Below are positions 17,447-26,890 of a stretch of 64,000 nt of DNA, one piece after another. A program made the translations under genes and the position numbers. Position 1 is the stretch's first letter. Every line of letters begins with the position of its first letter. The notes under the pieces are model-generated. The model saw nothing but the letters and a program-made list of their open reading frames with translations. It was not told the origin of the DNA and did no database searches. Source of the DNA: Salinisphaera sp. Q1T1-3 (GTDB taxonomy: Bacteria; Pseudomonadota; Gammaproteobacteria; Nevskiales; Salinisphaeraceae); NCBI RefSeq assembly GCF_003602005.1, contig NZ_QZWD01000002.1:248001-312000 (forward strand). Direction: 5' to 3'.

Positions 17447-18439
17447 ATGAACAGGGAAGATCAGGCGAAGGTACGAGAGGGCTTACCGGGTTCAGTCATG
17501 TTCGGATTTCTTCAGGGTTTCGCTTACGGGCTGTTCCTGTCATGTCTGCCGTGGTTTCTTATCGGCATGCTGGACCCACGGCTGGCGGTGCCGACAGAGC
17601 CGCCGACGCGCTGGCGCGCGATCCTGCGTTACTGGTTTGGTGTGCCGTTCGTGGCTTTCGTGCTGTGGCTGACATCGCTCTGGGGCGGTTTCTCTCCGAG
17701 TTTTCTCGGTTGGCTGACGGGGCTCGGAGCGCTGGCCGTGGCGGTGCCGGCCGAGCGCTGGTGGCATCGCCTGACGCGTCGCCGAGCGCATCGGCGGCGG
17801 CGGGCGATTACCGAGGCAGAAAACCGGCGCGCACGGGCCGAAGCCGAACGGGATGCGCGCGAGGCCGGGCTTGCCGAACTCGATCCGAGCCGGCCGCCGG
17901 CCGATGCAGATCCGGTCGTGCACGCCTTGTGCCGCGCCAAACAGATGCTGCTGGACAGCGAGCGTACCGATCTCGCGGCTCAGGCCGATCGGCTCTATAC
18001 CCGTTATCGCCGCGTGCTCGATGTGCTGGCGGACAAGTTCGACGCCCGTGAAATCACCTTCGAGCGCTCGCGTGCGATGGTCGGCCAGGTCGGGCTGTCC
18101 GCTGCCGATAACCTGAGCGCGATGGGGGCATTGGCCGCTGGCGTTGTGGGGATCGATACCGCGTATGTGCGTCGGCGGCTCGCCGAGCGATCGAGCCGAC
18201 AGGTGGCCAACGAGCGGGACGCACTCCAACAGCGTCTTGATCTGGTGGCCGATACCGAACGACGACTGGCCGAGCTGTCTGCACACAACGAAACCGCGAT
18301 GACGACGCTGGACAATGCGGTCGTGGTGATGTCGCGCGTCGACACCGGACGGCCGCAGGCGGATGTCGCGACCGATGAGGCCCTGGCCGATCTGAAACGC
18401 TTCATGGACAAGGCGGAGCGCTATGGACACACGCACTGA
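17447..18439 (+). CDS. XpaC-family membrane protein, partner of TelA
   Basis: 330 residues from ATG 17447 (in-frame ATGs at 17417 and 17426 are possible). Two membrane segments lie at about residues 20-40 and 62-95, followed by a long charged helical domain (EAENRRARAEAERDAREA and later 'LVADTERRLAELSAHNETAM'). The family is annotated as '5-bromo-4-chloroindolyl phosphate hydrolysis protein' from early work, and true function is unknown. It overlaps telA by 17 bp; XpaC-TelA pairs are common and linked to tellurite or other toxic-anion and antimicrobial stress. Confidence 0.7.
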   Translation: MNREDQAKVREGLPGSVMFGFLQGFAYGLFLSCLPWFLIGMLDPRLAVPTEPPTRWRAILRYWFGVPFVAFVLWLTSLWGGFSPSFLGWLTGLGALAVAVPAERWWHRLTRRRAHRRRRAITEAENRRARAEAERDAREAGLAELDPSRPPADADPVVHALCRAKQMLLDSERTDLAAQADRLYTRYRRVLDVLADKFDAREITFERSRAMVGQVGLSAADNLSAMGALAAGVVGIDTAYVRRRLAERSSRQVANERDALQQRLDLVADTERRLAELSAHNETAMTTLDNAVVVMSRVDTGRPQADVATDEALADLKRFMDKAERYGHTH

Positions 18440-19688
18440 ACAGGAACCGGTCGGCCGGCCCAGCGCCGAAAGCACCGGGTCGTCGCCGTTATCGCTGCCG
18501 ATCGACGAGATCGAACAGGAGATCGCCGCGCAGAGTACGCCGGCGCCGGAGTCCGCGGCCGAGGACGATGAACTCGCGGCCACGGCCGATGCGTTCGTCG
18601 CCGATGTGCTGGCGATGAACGATGCCGAAGCTGCAGCCGCGCAGGCCAAGCGCGAGGCGGTCGACGGCATGGGCGTGGAAGTCCAGCGTCGGGCAGCCCA
18701 TCGCAGCCGCATGCTCGAAACGCCGATTCGCCAGCTCGCCCGGCACGGCGAGGACGGCGGGCCGGTCGCCAAGGCACTCACGGATCTGCGCGGTCGGATG
18801 CAGGCGCTCGACCCCAATCGGCACAAGCTCTCCGAAGGGCGCTTCGGGCGAGCGATGTCCTTCATTCCGGGTGTCGGCGGCCGACTGAACCGTTATTTCC
18901 AGAAGTTCGAGACAGCGCAGGAGGCGATCGATGCGATCATCGATGACCTCGAGTCCGGCAAGGACATGCTGCATCGAGACAACCTCACGCTCGCCGACGA
19001 TCAGACGGCGCTCCGTGAGACGCTCGGCCAGCTCAAGCGCCAGATCGAGCTCGGCCAGCTCATCGATCGGCGTCTGACCGCGGCGGCCGAACGAGAGCCC
19101 GGCGACAGCCCGCAGCGCCGGTTCATCGAAGAAGAGCTGTTGTTCCCGCTGCGGCAACGCATCGTCGATCTGCAGCAGCAGCTCGCCGTGAGCCAGCAGG
19201 GCGTGTTGGCGCTCGAGGTCGTGATCCGCAACAACCGCGAACTCATGCGGGGTGTCGATCGGGCGCGCAATGTGACGGTCTCGGCGCTCAACGTGGCCGT
19301 GACCACGGCACTGGCACTGGCCAATCAGAAACTCGTGCTCGATCGTGTCGAGGCGCTGAATCGCACCACATCGGACATGATTGCCGGCACGGCAAGCCAG
19401 CTGCGGGCGCAGGGCGTGGATATCCAGAACCGCGGGGCGTCGGCCATGCTGGACATGGAACAACTCGAATCTGCCTTTGCCGATGTGCTCGGCGCGATCG
19501 ACGATATCTCGCGCTACCGACGCGAGGCATTACCGCGGCTCGACGAACAGATCAGCCGGTTGTCGGAGATGGCCAGCCGCGGCGAGCGTGCCATCCAGGA
19601 TCTCGATCGCGGCGATGCCGCGGCGATCGACCCCGCCGAGGTCGAGACCGGGACACGCACATCGTCGGCCGATGAACGCCGGCCGTAG
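18423..19688 (+). CDS. telA: Toxic anion resistance protein, TelA/KlaA family
   Basis: 421 residues. A soluble, mostly coiled-coil protein. TelA landmarks are 'MSFIPGVGGRLNRYFQKFETAQEAIDAII' (conserved FIPG and KYF-like region), GKDMLHRDNLTLADDQ, 'LIDRRLTAAAE', and LNVAVTTALALANQKLVLD followed by 'GTASQLRAQ'. The N-terminal 90 residues are acidic and variable. It overlaps the XpaC-like gene and is probably translated from the same message. The tie to tellurite resistance is from plasmid homologues; chromosomal members have broader membrane-stress roles. Confidence 0.85.
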   Translation: MDTRTEQEPVGRPSAESTGSSPLSLPIDEIEQEIAAQSTPAPESAAEDDELAATADAFVADVLAMNDAEAAAAQAKREAVDGMGVEVQRRAAHRSRMLETPIRQLARHGEDGGPVAKALTDLRGRMQALDPNRHKLSEGRFGRAMSFIPGVGGRLNRYFQKFETAQEAIDAIIDDLESGKDMLHRDNLTLADDQTALRETLGQLKRQIELGQLIDRRLTAAAEREPGDSPQRRFIEEELLFPLRQRIVDLQQQLAVSQQGVLALEVVIRNNRELMRGVDRARNVTVSALNVAVTTALALANQKLVLDRVEALNRTTSDMIAGTASQLRAQGVDIQNRGASAMLDMEQLESAFADVLGAIDDISRYRREALPRLDEQISRLSEMASRGERAIQDLDRGDAAAIDPAEVETGTRTSSADERRP

Positions 19689-19786
19689 CGCCGGGGCTGC
19701 GTGTGACCTGTTGCAGCGTCGGAATGCGCTGTACATGGCGGTGCCTGTTAGAGTCGAGGCATCACACATCCGCAAGGCGTCAAGTC

Positions 19787-19900
19787 ATGGCGAATCGATT
19801 TCTGGCGAAGGCCAAGCGTTGGCTGAGCAAGCCACGCAACCAGCAGAAAGTGAAACGGGCCGCGCGATCGGCGTATCGGAAGTACAAGCAGCGTCGATGA
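19787..19900 (+). CDS. 37-residue, extremely basic small protein
   Basis: MANRFLAKAKRWLSKP is followed by a Lys/Arg-rich helix ending YRKYKQRR. By my count 15 of 37 residues are Lys or Arg and none is acidic. The ORF begins 98 bp after telA and is followed at 4 bp by a perfect 10-bp stem-loop, as expected for a real transcription unit. No family is recognised. It could bind nucleic acid or membrane; an amphipathic N-terminal half (FLAKAKRWL) is visible. The SD is weak. Confidence 0.5.
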   Translation: MANRFLAKAKRWLSKPRNQQKVKRAARSAYRKYKQRR

Positions 19901-19904
19901 TGCC

Positions 19905-19928
19905 GCCACCGGCCGACTGGCCGGTGGC
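19905..19928. terminator. Perfect 10-bp hairpin between convergent genes
   Basis: GCCACCGGCC (19905-19914), GACT loop, GGCCGGTGGC (19919-19928). It lies between the small basic gene and the deaD stop. No T-tract, but the position suggests a bidirectional terminator. Confidence 0.55.
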
Positions 19929-19958
19929 GGGGGCACCGACGCCAGCGCGGCGCACGCC

Positions 19959-21782
19959 CTAGCGCGAGTCCGACTGGCGTCGCGGCTTGTGCCGCTTCTT
20001 GGCTTTCGCCCCGGTCTTGGCTTTGTCGCCTTTTTTCGCCGATTTCTTGTGGCGCGGCTTGTCCTTGGACGGCTTGCCGCGCGAGCCGGGCGCGCTTTCG
20101 CCGAAGCTGTTCTTCACCCGGGTGATCGCGAGCTGGCGATTGGCCACCCAGACTGTCTTCAGATGGGCGAATACCTCGTCGGGCATGCCGCGCGGCAGGT
20201 CGACCAGGCTGAAATCGTCGTGAATCGCGATCCGCCCGATCTCCTTGCTGTCGACTCCGGCCTCGTTGGCGATGGCGCCGACGATATTGCGCGGCGCCAC
20301 CCCGTGGGCACGTCCGACCTCGAGCCGGAAGGTCTCGAGGCCCATGCCGCCAGCGGCCTTCTTCTTGCCGCCTGATTTCTTGCCATCGTTGTCGTCGTGG
20401 AAGGCATGGCCGCTCGACTTGTCCACCGGCGTCGTGCCGAAGGCCAGCGGCTCGCCGCCCTGGGCCATATAGGCCAGGGCAGCAGCGAGATCGCGCGGTT
20501 CGACGTTGTGCGCCTGGCGATAGTCGTCGACGAGATCGGCGAAATCCGACAGGCCGCCGGTGGCGAGTGTATCGCTGATCCGTTGCTTGAAGCGTTCGAT
20601 GCGCTGGGCGTTGACTTCGGCCATGCTTGGCACGTCCATCGGTTCGATGGCCTGGCCGGTGGCCCGTTCGATGTTCTTGAACAGACGCTTTTCGCGCATG
20701 GTCACGAACAGGATCGCATCGCCGGTGCGGCCGGCGCGTCCGGTCCGGCCGATACGGTGCACGTAGGATTCCGTGTCGTGCGGAATATCGAAGTTGATGA
20801 CGTGGCTGATGCGTTCCACGTCGAGGCCGCGGGCGGCAACATCGGTCGCGACGATGATGTCCAGCTGCTTGTTCTTGAGCTGTGCGATCGTGCGTTCGCG
20901 CTGGGCCTGGACGATATCGCCGTTGAGCGCGGCACAGGCATAACCCCGAGCGGCGATCTTCTCGGCCAGTTCGTCGGTCGCCTTCTTGGTGCGGGCGAAC
21001 ACGATCATCGCATCGAACGGTTCGGCCTCCAGCAGACGGGTCAGCGCCTCGAGCTTGCTGATGCCGCCGCCGACGATCCAGTACCGCTGGCGGATGTTGG
21101 CCGCGGTCGTGGTGCGGGTCTTGATGGTGACTTCCGCCGGCTCGCGCAGATGGGTCTTGGCGATACGGCGCACCGCGGCCGGCATGGTCGCGGAGAACAA
21201 CGCGACCTGACGTTCCGGCGGCGTGTTCTCGAATACCCATTCGACGTCATCGATGAAGCCCATGCGCAGCATCTCGTCGGCTTCGTCGAGGACCAGCCAG
21301 TCGAGATGGTCCAGGCGCAAGGTGCCGCGCTTGAGATGGTCGATGACTCGGCCGGGCGTGCCGACCACGACATCGACGCCGCGCTTCAGAGCGGTGAGCT
21401 GTGGGCCGTAGCCCTGGCCGCCGTAGATCGGCAGCACGTGGAAATCGGGCATGTGCGCGGCATACCGCTGGAATGCCTCGGCGACCTGAATGGCCAGTTC
21501 CCGTGTCGGTGTCAGCACCAGCGCGCGCGGTGCCTGGGCCGTCACGCGCCGGTCGGCCGGAAGACTGGAGAGAATCGGCAGGGCAAACGCCGCGGTCTTG
21601 CCGGTGCCGGTCTGCGCCTGGCCCAGCACGTCGCGCCCGGACAGCAGCGGCGCGATGGTCGCGGCCTGAATGGGTGAGGGGGTCTCATAGCCGACGTCGG
21701 ATAACGCTTTCAATACGGCATCGGACAACCCCATCGCCGAAAACGGCACGGGATCGGTTTCAGGGGAATTCGGGGAAGACAT
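19959..21782 (-). CDS. deaD: DEAD-box RNA helicase DeaD/CsdA
   Basis: 607 residues from ATG 21782. Motifs run in order: Q motif (GYETPSPIQAATI), I AQTGTGKTAAFALP, Ia LVLTPTRELAIQVAE, II VLDEADEML, III FSATMPAAV, IV-V (IVFARTKKATDEL, ATDVAARGLDVE), VI VHRIGRTGRAG. A DbpA-type RNA-binding domain at about residues 465-560 (FRLEVGRAHGVAPRNIVGAI) and a Lys/Arg-rich tail follow, matching DeaD rather than RhlE or DbpA. It works in ribosome assembly and mRNA turnover in the cold. The in-frame extension to 21854 lacks family similarity. The 305-bp gap to the divergent aldehyde dehydrogenase holds no gene. Confidence 0.92.
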   Translation of the reverse strand: MSSPNSPETDPVPFSAMGLSDAVLKALSDVGYETPSPIQAATIAPLLSGRDVLGQAQTGTGKTAAFALPILSSLPADRRVTAQAPRALVLTPTRELAIQVAEAFQRYAAHMPDFHVLPIYGGQGYGPQLTALKRGVDVVVGTPGRVIDHLKRGTLRLDHLDWLVLDEADEMLRMGFIDDVEWVFENTPPERQVALFSATMPAAVRRIAKTHLREPAEVTIKTRTTTAANIRQRYWIVGGGISKLEALTRLLEAEPFDAMIVFARTKKATDELAEKIAARGYACAALNGDIVQAQRERTIAQLKNKQLDIIVATDVAARGLDVERISHVINFDIPHDTESYVHRIGRTGRAGRTGDAILFVTMREKRLFKNIERATGQAIEPMDVPSMAEVNAQRIERFKQRISDTLATGGLSDFADLVDDYRQAHNVEPRDLAAALAYMAQGGEPLAFGTTPVDKSSGHAFHDDNDGKKSGGKKKAAGGMGLETFRLEVGRAHGVAPRNIVGAIANEAGVDSKEIGRIAIHDDFSLVDLPRGMPDEVFAHLKTVWVANRQLAITRVKNSFGESAPGSRGKPSKDKPRHKKSAKKGDKAKTGAKAKKRHKPRRQSDSR

Positions 21783-22087
21783 GCAAGGCCTGCAGGCTCG
21801 GACGCGCGTTGCGCCGGAAAACATCGCGCACGAAACCGGCGCGGAAAGCGACATCTTAACGGTTATCGCGCCCTGACGGTCGGCTTGCCGCTGAGTCGAT
21901 CGGCCAAGGTGGGAGGCGGGGCGTCATACCAGGGACCGGAGCCAGCACGACGGGCCGCGCCACCTTACGGGAAAGCCCGTGCCTTGAAAGGTGCCGTGTT
22001 CAGCGCCATCACCTTCCCATCTGTCGTTGTGGCACACGAACCGCTGTCACGCGCCTCAACGACCCATGGCAGAACCTGGAGTGTCTT

Positions 22088-23464
22088 ATGTCTCAAACGG
22101 TCACCACCATCAACCCGGCCACCGGCCAGGAAATTCGTCGGTTCGACACGATTTCCGATGCCGATCTGCAGCACAAGATCGAACAGACCCACGCCGCGTT
22201 CGAGGACTGGAAGCACTGGTCCTTCGAAGCGCGTGCGGTGCCGATTCGCAAGGTCGGCGAACTGCTGATGGCGAACAAGGATCGGTTGTCGCGTCTGATA
22301 ACCGAGGAAATGGGCAAGCCGATCGCGCAGGCGCCCGGGGAGCTGGAGCTCTGTCAGGGCATCTGTGAATACAGCGCCGACCACGCGGCCGAGGTGCTGG
22401 CCGATGAGGCACGTGATCTACCGGGCGGTCGGGCGCTGGTCACGCATCAGCCTGTCGGGGTGATCTTCGGTATCCAGCCGTGGAATTTCCCCTTCTATCA
22501 GGTGGTCCGCTACACGATCGCCAACCTCATGGCCGGCAACACGGTCCTGCTCAAGCATGCACCGAATGTCTGGGGCTGCGCCGAGGCGCTGGAAGCGATC
22601 ATGCGTGAGGCCGGGCTGCCGAAGAACGTGTTCAACGTGCTGTATATCCGCGACGATCAGGCCAGTCAGGTGACCGAACATCGTCTCGTGCGTGGTGTGA
22701 CGTTCACCGGCAGTGCGGCGACCGGCCGCAAGATCGCCGCCGATGCAGGCCAGCACTTGAAGAAGACGGTGCTTGAGCTCGGCAGTAACGATGCTTTCCT
22801 CGTGCTCGAGGATGCCGATATCGACAAGGCGGTCGATGCCTGTGTGACCGGCCGTATCAACAACAACGGCCAGACCTGCGTGGCAGCCAAGCGGTTCGTC
22901 GTCGTCGACGCGGTCTACGACAAGTTCCGCAATGCCTATCTCGAGAAGATGAAACAGATCGAGTTCGGCGATCCGCGCGACGAGAACACACAGCTTGGCC
23001 CCGTGGCGCGCGAGGATCTGCGAGACGAGCTCCACGCCCAGGTCAAGGAATCGGTGGCCAAGGGGGCGAGCTGCCTCATTGGTGGTGAAGTGCCGGATGT
23101 GGCCGGCTGGTTCTATCCGGTCACGATCCTGGAAAATGTCGAGCCGGGCATGCCGGCCTACGACGGCGAGTTGTTCGGCCCGGTCGCCTCGCTCATTCGT
23201 GCCAAGGACGAAGCGGACGCGATCCGGATCGCCAACGATTCGGTCTACGGCCTGGGTGGCGGCATTTTCTCCGAAGACGAGGCGCGCGCCGTGCAGATCG
23301 CGCGGGACCATTTCGATACCGGGATGGTCAGCATCAACGGCTACTACATCGCGCAGCCGAATCTACCGTTCGGTGGCGTCAAGGATAGTGGCTACGGTCG
23401 TGAACACGGCGGCTTCGGCATGCGGGAGTTCATCAACAGCAAATCGTTGATGATCGCGCAGTAG
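22088..23464 (+). CDS. NAD(P)-dependent aldehyde dehydrogenase, succinate-semialdehyde type
   Basis: 458 residues, the short form of succinic-semialdehyde dehydrogenase (Sad/YneI-like). Cofactor and active-site motifs: GIQPWNFPFYQVVRYTIANL, FTGSAATGRKIAADA, VLELGSNDAFLVLED (general-base Glu) and NNNGQTCVAAKRF with the catalytic Cys; FGGVKDSGYGREHG near the end. It lies alone and is followed by a strong hairpin. Exact substrate cannot be told from sequence. Confidence 0.85.
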   Translation: MSQTVTTINPATGQEIRRFDTISDADLQHKIEQTHAAFEDWKHWSFEARAVPIRKVGELLMANKDRLSRLITEEMGKPIAQAPGELELCQGICEYSADHAAEVLADEARDLPGGRALVTHQPVGVIFGIQPWNFPFYQVVRYTIANLMAGNTVLLKHAPNVWGCAEALEAIMREAGLPKNVFNVLYIRDDQASQVTEHRLVRGVTFTGSAATGRKIAADAGQHLKKTVLELGSNDAFLVLEDADIDKAVDACVTGRINNNGQTCVAAKRFVVVDAVYDKFRNAYLEKMKQIEFGDPRDENTQLGPVAREDLRDELHAQVKESVAKGASCLIGGEVPDVAGWFYPVTILENVEPGMPAYDGELFGPVASLIRAKDEADAIRIANDSVYGLGGGIFSEDEARAVQIARDHFDTGMVSINGYYIAQPNLPFGGVKDSGYGREHGGFGMREFINSKSLMIAQ

Positions 23465-23470
23465 TTGAAC

Positions 23471-23498
23471 CGGGCGCGCCGCCATGGTGGCGCGCCCG
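23471..23498 (+). terminator. Strong hairpin after aldehyde dehydrogenase
   Basis: CGGGCGCGCC (23471-23480) pairs perfectly with GGCGCGCCCG (23489-23498) around GCCATGGT. It starts 7 bp after the stop codon. No T-tract follows. Confidence 0.5.
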
Positions 23499-23586
23499 CT
23501 CCGTGCGCCGTGATGTCGATCACCGAGGCCGCGGCTGCGATGCGCCCGGCCATCCGTTGTGGGCTGCAACGCGGTCACGGCGACGT

Positions 23587-23771
23587 GTTATGAATCCGGC
23601 ACCCGAACAGCTGACGACGTCAGCTGTTTTCAACGCCATCGAAAGAAACGCCGGCCCTTGTCCGTCTTTTTATTTTCAATGGCTTCACGGCCTTTGGCCG
23701 TGGTGCGCGTGCTTTCGCACACGCGCGTTATCAACCCGAAAAATCATCTATTTTTATGCTGGGTTAATAAC
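23587..23771 (+). repeat. 185-bp hairpin repeat, copy 2
   Basis: Same 185-bp unit as at 3956 and 26896, in the opposite orientation to copy 1 and the same as copy 3. Ends are GTTATGAATCCGGCA and TGCTGGGTTAATAAC. The first hairpin has arms AACAGCTGACG / CGTCAGCTGTT around a single A (23608-23630). On the left it is preceded by CAACGCGGTCACGGCGACGT and on the right followed by AGGCC, i.e. the same split repeat end as copy 1. Confidence 0.85.
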
Positions 23772-24194
23772 AGGCCTTGACCCGCGCGATGCAGATATTG
23801 TGCTTGCGTGCCCCTTGCTCTGGATCGATGCGTGCTGCGAGCAATGGCCGGTAGCAGCCGCTTCGCCTGGCCGGCCAGGCCCGAATGCTGTCGCCGAGGT
23901 CTGCGCGGATTGGCGGGCGCGGCTCAGGCTTCGTTCTGCGGCAAGATGGTGTATGCCCACCGAGCGGTGGTGAACGGTCGGGTCTTTTGTTGGCGCTGTT
24001 TTCAGAGCCGGACCGGTTGTTTGCAACCGACTAAGCGCAAATAGCGCGCAGCGCCTTTGCCCGGCAATCGGCGTATGCTGCCCGGCGCGCTGCGGCACGG
24101 CTGGCTTCTCAGGTCGTGACCGACGCTGGGAATCTGTTTCTCGTGCGGGCATGTGTCAGACTGCGCGCCAGTTTTTTCGTGACTGACTGCGCCG
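23772..24194. other. Non-coding gap
   Basis: About 420 bp between the repeat copy and the diguanylate cyclase. Open frames here are short, overlap each other and lack start signals or family features. I see no RNA gene or clear terminator. Confidence 0.4.
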
Positions 24195-25343
24195 TTGTCG
24201 ACGATATCCAAGATATGGCGCGTAGGCACCGAGGGTACGGATGCCGGACTGAGGCGACGCATCATGCTGTCGAACCAGCTCGGCCTGTTCGGCATCGTCA
24301 CGACGATCCCGTATCAGATTCTCTATGCGTTTCTCTCGCTGTCGACGTATGGCCCGCTTTTCGAGAGCAATCTGGCCGTCATGGGCGGTTATGCCTGGAT
24401 ACTGTGGGCCAATCATCACGGCCGCTATGCCTCAGCCCGCAACTTTGCGGTCAGCCTGGTGATGTTGCAGCTGTTGGCCGTGACCTGGTATGTCGGCCCC
24501 GGCATCGGCGTGCATCTGTTCTATTTCACCATTGGTGCGATCCTGCCGCTGCTATTCGAAAGAGCGTGTGCCTCGACGATCACACTGTTCGCTTCGGCTA
24601 ACATTGGTCTGTTCTGGCTCTGTGATCGCGATTTCATGCGGGCCGCCCCGATGCTCGGCCTGCCCGCACCGGTCACCACCGGATTGTTTGTTCTGAGTCT
24701 GGTCGGTGCCATCGCGCTGACCTGTGCGTTTGTGCTCTTGTTTCGCATGGAGATCGATGCCGTCGAGGCACGGTTGACCGATTCGAACCGCAAGCTGGCC
24801 CGTCTCAGCGAAACCGATGCACTGACGGAACTGCCGAACCGCAGGGCCATGGAGGCGTTTCTCGATCACTGGCGTGACGAGCACTCGTGTGTGGGCATCA
24901 TTCTCTGTGACATCGATCACTTCAAGTCCTACAACGACTACTACGGTCATGCCCGTGGCGATCTGGTTCTGCAGGCCATCAGCGGCATCCTGACCCGGAC
25001 CATGCGACAGGGCGTCGATCTCGTGGCGCGCTACGGCGGCGAGGAATTCATCATCCTGATGCCGCGTGCCACGCTCGGCTCGACGCTGGACGCGGCCGAG
25101 CGGCTGCGAGTGGCCGTAGAGACGATGCCGCTCGCCGACCGGCCGCGCACCATGACGACGAGCGCCGTGACCTTGAGTGTCGGCTACAGCCTGTTCGATC
25201 CGATTGAACAGGCCGACCCTGAAGCCGCCATCGAGGAGGCGGATCAGGCCCTGTATCGGGCCAAGCGCGGCGGACGCAATCGCGTGGTCGGGCGCACGGC
25301 CGGCTTGGTGCCGGCCGAAGAAAATCGCCTTCCGGGCATTTGA
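24195..25343 (+). CDS. Membrane diguanylate cyclase (GGDEF)
   Basis: 382 residues. Six or so membrane segments occupy residues about 25-185, then a short helix and a GGDEF domain from about residue 205 (SETDALTELPNRRAM). The active-site loop is RYGGEEFIIL (GGEEF, intact), with CDIDHFKSYNDYYGHARGD for metal and substrate binding. No RxxD inhibitory site is seen four residues before GGEEF (the preceding residues are DLVA), so product inhibition there seems absent. It should make cyclic di-GMP. The start is a TTG at 24195 because VGTEGTDAGLRRRI before the first membrane helix is typical of such sensors; ATG 24264 is the alternative. Confidence 0.85.
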   Translation: MSTISKIWRVGTEGTDAGLRRRIMLSNQLGLFGIVTTIPYQILYAFLSLSTYGPLFESNLAVMGGYAWILWANHHGRYASARNFAVSLVMLQLLAVTWYVGPGIGVHLFYFTIGAILPLLFERACASTITLFASANIGLFWLCDRDFMRAAPMLGLPAPVTTGLFVLSLVGAIALTCAFVLLFRMEIDAVEARLTDSNRKLARLSETDALTELPNRRAMEAFLDHWRDEHSCVGIILCDIDHFKSYNDYYGHARGDLVLQAISGILTRTMRQGVDLVARYGGEEFIILMPRATLGSTLDAAERLRVAVETMPLADRPRTMTTSAVTLSVGYSLFDPIEQADPEAAIEEADQALYRAKRGGRNRVVGRTAGLVPAEENRLPGI

Positions 25344-25515
25344 TGTGTGAGCCCCTCGGTTGCATGCCGAGTCAATACAAGCCGTCGATGGCCTCGTCGT
25401 TTCAAGACAGCGGCCGGCGCCATGTTCATCGGCAGCGCTTCGGTTACTTGGTTATGCTTGACGCCGCCGCGGCATCGATCGACGCCCGGTCATGACGATT
25501 GTCCGGGAGACGACG

Positions 25516-26859
25516 ATGCATCAAACGCCGCCGCGACGCAGGCGATCGTATGGGCTGGGACTGGCGCTTCTTGTCGCCGCGGGCGCCGTGACTGGCATGG
25601 CAAGGGCCGAAACGCCGGCGGGCGAGTCGGCCAAGGCACCGCGCCTACTGCCGATCTGCGCGGGCAAGAGCTACGATTCGGCTTGCGGCCTGCTCAGACG
25701 CGACGGTACATGGGCCGTCACACCCCGTTATGGCGCGTTGTACGCCCGCGATGATGGGTGGCGTTTCATGCAGGACGGGCGCAGCGGCCTGCTTGATCCC
25801 GACGGCAAGCCGTGGCTGGACGCCCGATACAAGTTCATCGGCGCCTTCCATGACGAGCGCGCGAAGGCGTCGAGTTCGACCGGCAATTACGGCTATATCG
25901 ACCGGCAGGGGCAGTGGATTGTCGAGCCAACGTATCTGATCGCCAAGAGCATGCATGACGGTCTGGCGCCGGTCTGCAAGTCCGGTCGCGAAGACGGCGA
26001 CAGCGGCCTGCGTTGTCATTATATCGATCGTGACGGCAAGCGTGCCTTTGACGGCGATTTCGCCGACGCCGAGCCGTTCGAGCACGGCGTGGCCGTCGTC
26101 CAGCCGATCGGCTCCAACACGATCAGCCTGGACGGACGACGGATCGGGGTCATCGACACCGAGGGGCATATGCGCATCGACTATGCGGCGCGCAACGCCT
26201 TGAGCGTGGTCGGGCCGGATCGGATCATCGAAGCCACGCCAGAGCGCTACGCGCTGATCGATTTCAACGACAAGACACTGTTCCGTGTCTCCCACGACGG
26301 GGTGCTGCGCGACGCTTCGCCGACACTGATGACCTACCGTAAGCTGCCGGGTCAGCACTACGGTCTGCGAAACAAGGCGACCACCGATGTCGTCGTGGCA
26401 CCGGAAAACGGATATGCGAGCTGGCCGGTGTTCGAACACGGTACGGCAACGGCCCGTTCGGCGGGCGACCACGGACGGCTGAATGCGATGCTGATCGACA
26501 CGCAGGGCAATGTCCTGATCGAGCCGGGGCAATACAACGGCATCGGTCCGTTCTACGAGGGCGTGGGCCCGGTCAGTGCGAAACGCTATGAGTGGCAGTT
26601 GGTCACGATCGACGGCGAGAAATTGACCGACGCGGTGTTCAGACAGATCGAGCCCGCCTGGCAGAGTGCTCCGCAGACTCGCCGGACCGGTGATGTCTGG
26701 GAAGCCGTGCCGATCGATGCGCCGGGAGATCATGTCTGGCTGGACAATCGTGGCCAGACGATCGCGCGCGTGACCGAGCTCGACTGCGGCGTCGAGATCG
26801 TCAAGAACGGCGACGGACAGCGGATCTGGCCGAAACAGCTTGATGAAAAATGCGAGTGA
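25516..26859 (+). CDS. Exported WG-repeat protein
   Basis: 447 residues from ATG 25516 (SD GGGAG 8 bp upstream). A signal peptide (GLGLALLVAAGAVTGMARAE) precedes several WG/KWG beta repeats, recognisable as 'dGtWavtPrYg', 'GLLDPDGKPWLDARY', GYIDRQGQWIVEPTYL, 'CHYIDRDGKRAFDG', 'GVIDTEGHMRIDY' and 'MLIDTQGNVLIEPG'. Each repeat is aromatic-Gly-hydrophobic-Asp. Pairs of cysteines at both ends (CAGKSYDSAC; LDCG...KCE) suggest disulphides in the periplasm. The family lacks an assigned biochemical role. A 185-bp repeat carrying a T-tract hairpin lies 36 bp after the stop. Confidence 0.75.
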   Translation: MHQTPPRRRRSYGLGLALLVAAGAVTGMARAETPAGESAKAPRLLPICAGKSYDSACGLLRRDGTWAVTPRYGALYARDDGWRFMQDGRSGLLDPDGKPWLDARYKFIGAFHDERAKASSSTGNYGYIDRQGQWIVEPTYLIAKSMHDGLAPVCKSGREDGDSGLRCHYIDRDGKRAFDGDFADAEPFEHGVAVVQPIGSNTISLDGRRIGVIDTEGHMRIDYAARNALSVVGPDRIIEATPERYALIDFNDKTLFRVSHDGVLRDASPTLMTYRKLPGQHYGLRNKATTDVVVAPENGYASWPVFEHGTATARSAGDHGRLNAMLIDTQGNVLIEPGQYNGIGPFYEGVGPVSAKRYEWQLVTIDGEKLTDAVFRQIEPAWQSAPQTRRTGDVWEAVPIDAPGDHVWLDNRGQTIARVTELDCGVEIVKNGDGQRIWPKQLDEKCE

Positions 26860-26890
26860 TCGATGACTGGCGGCGTCATCGATCAATCAG

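Noticed and set aside
20397-21677. A 426-residue open frame opposite deaD
   Set aside because: It is antisense to a gene with all DEAD-box motifs; the residue make-up is that of a shadow frame.
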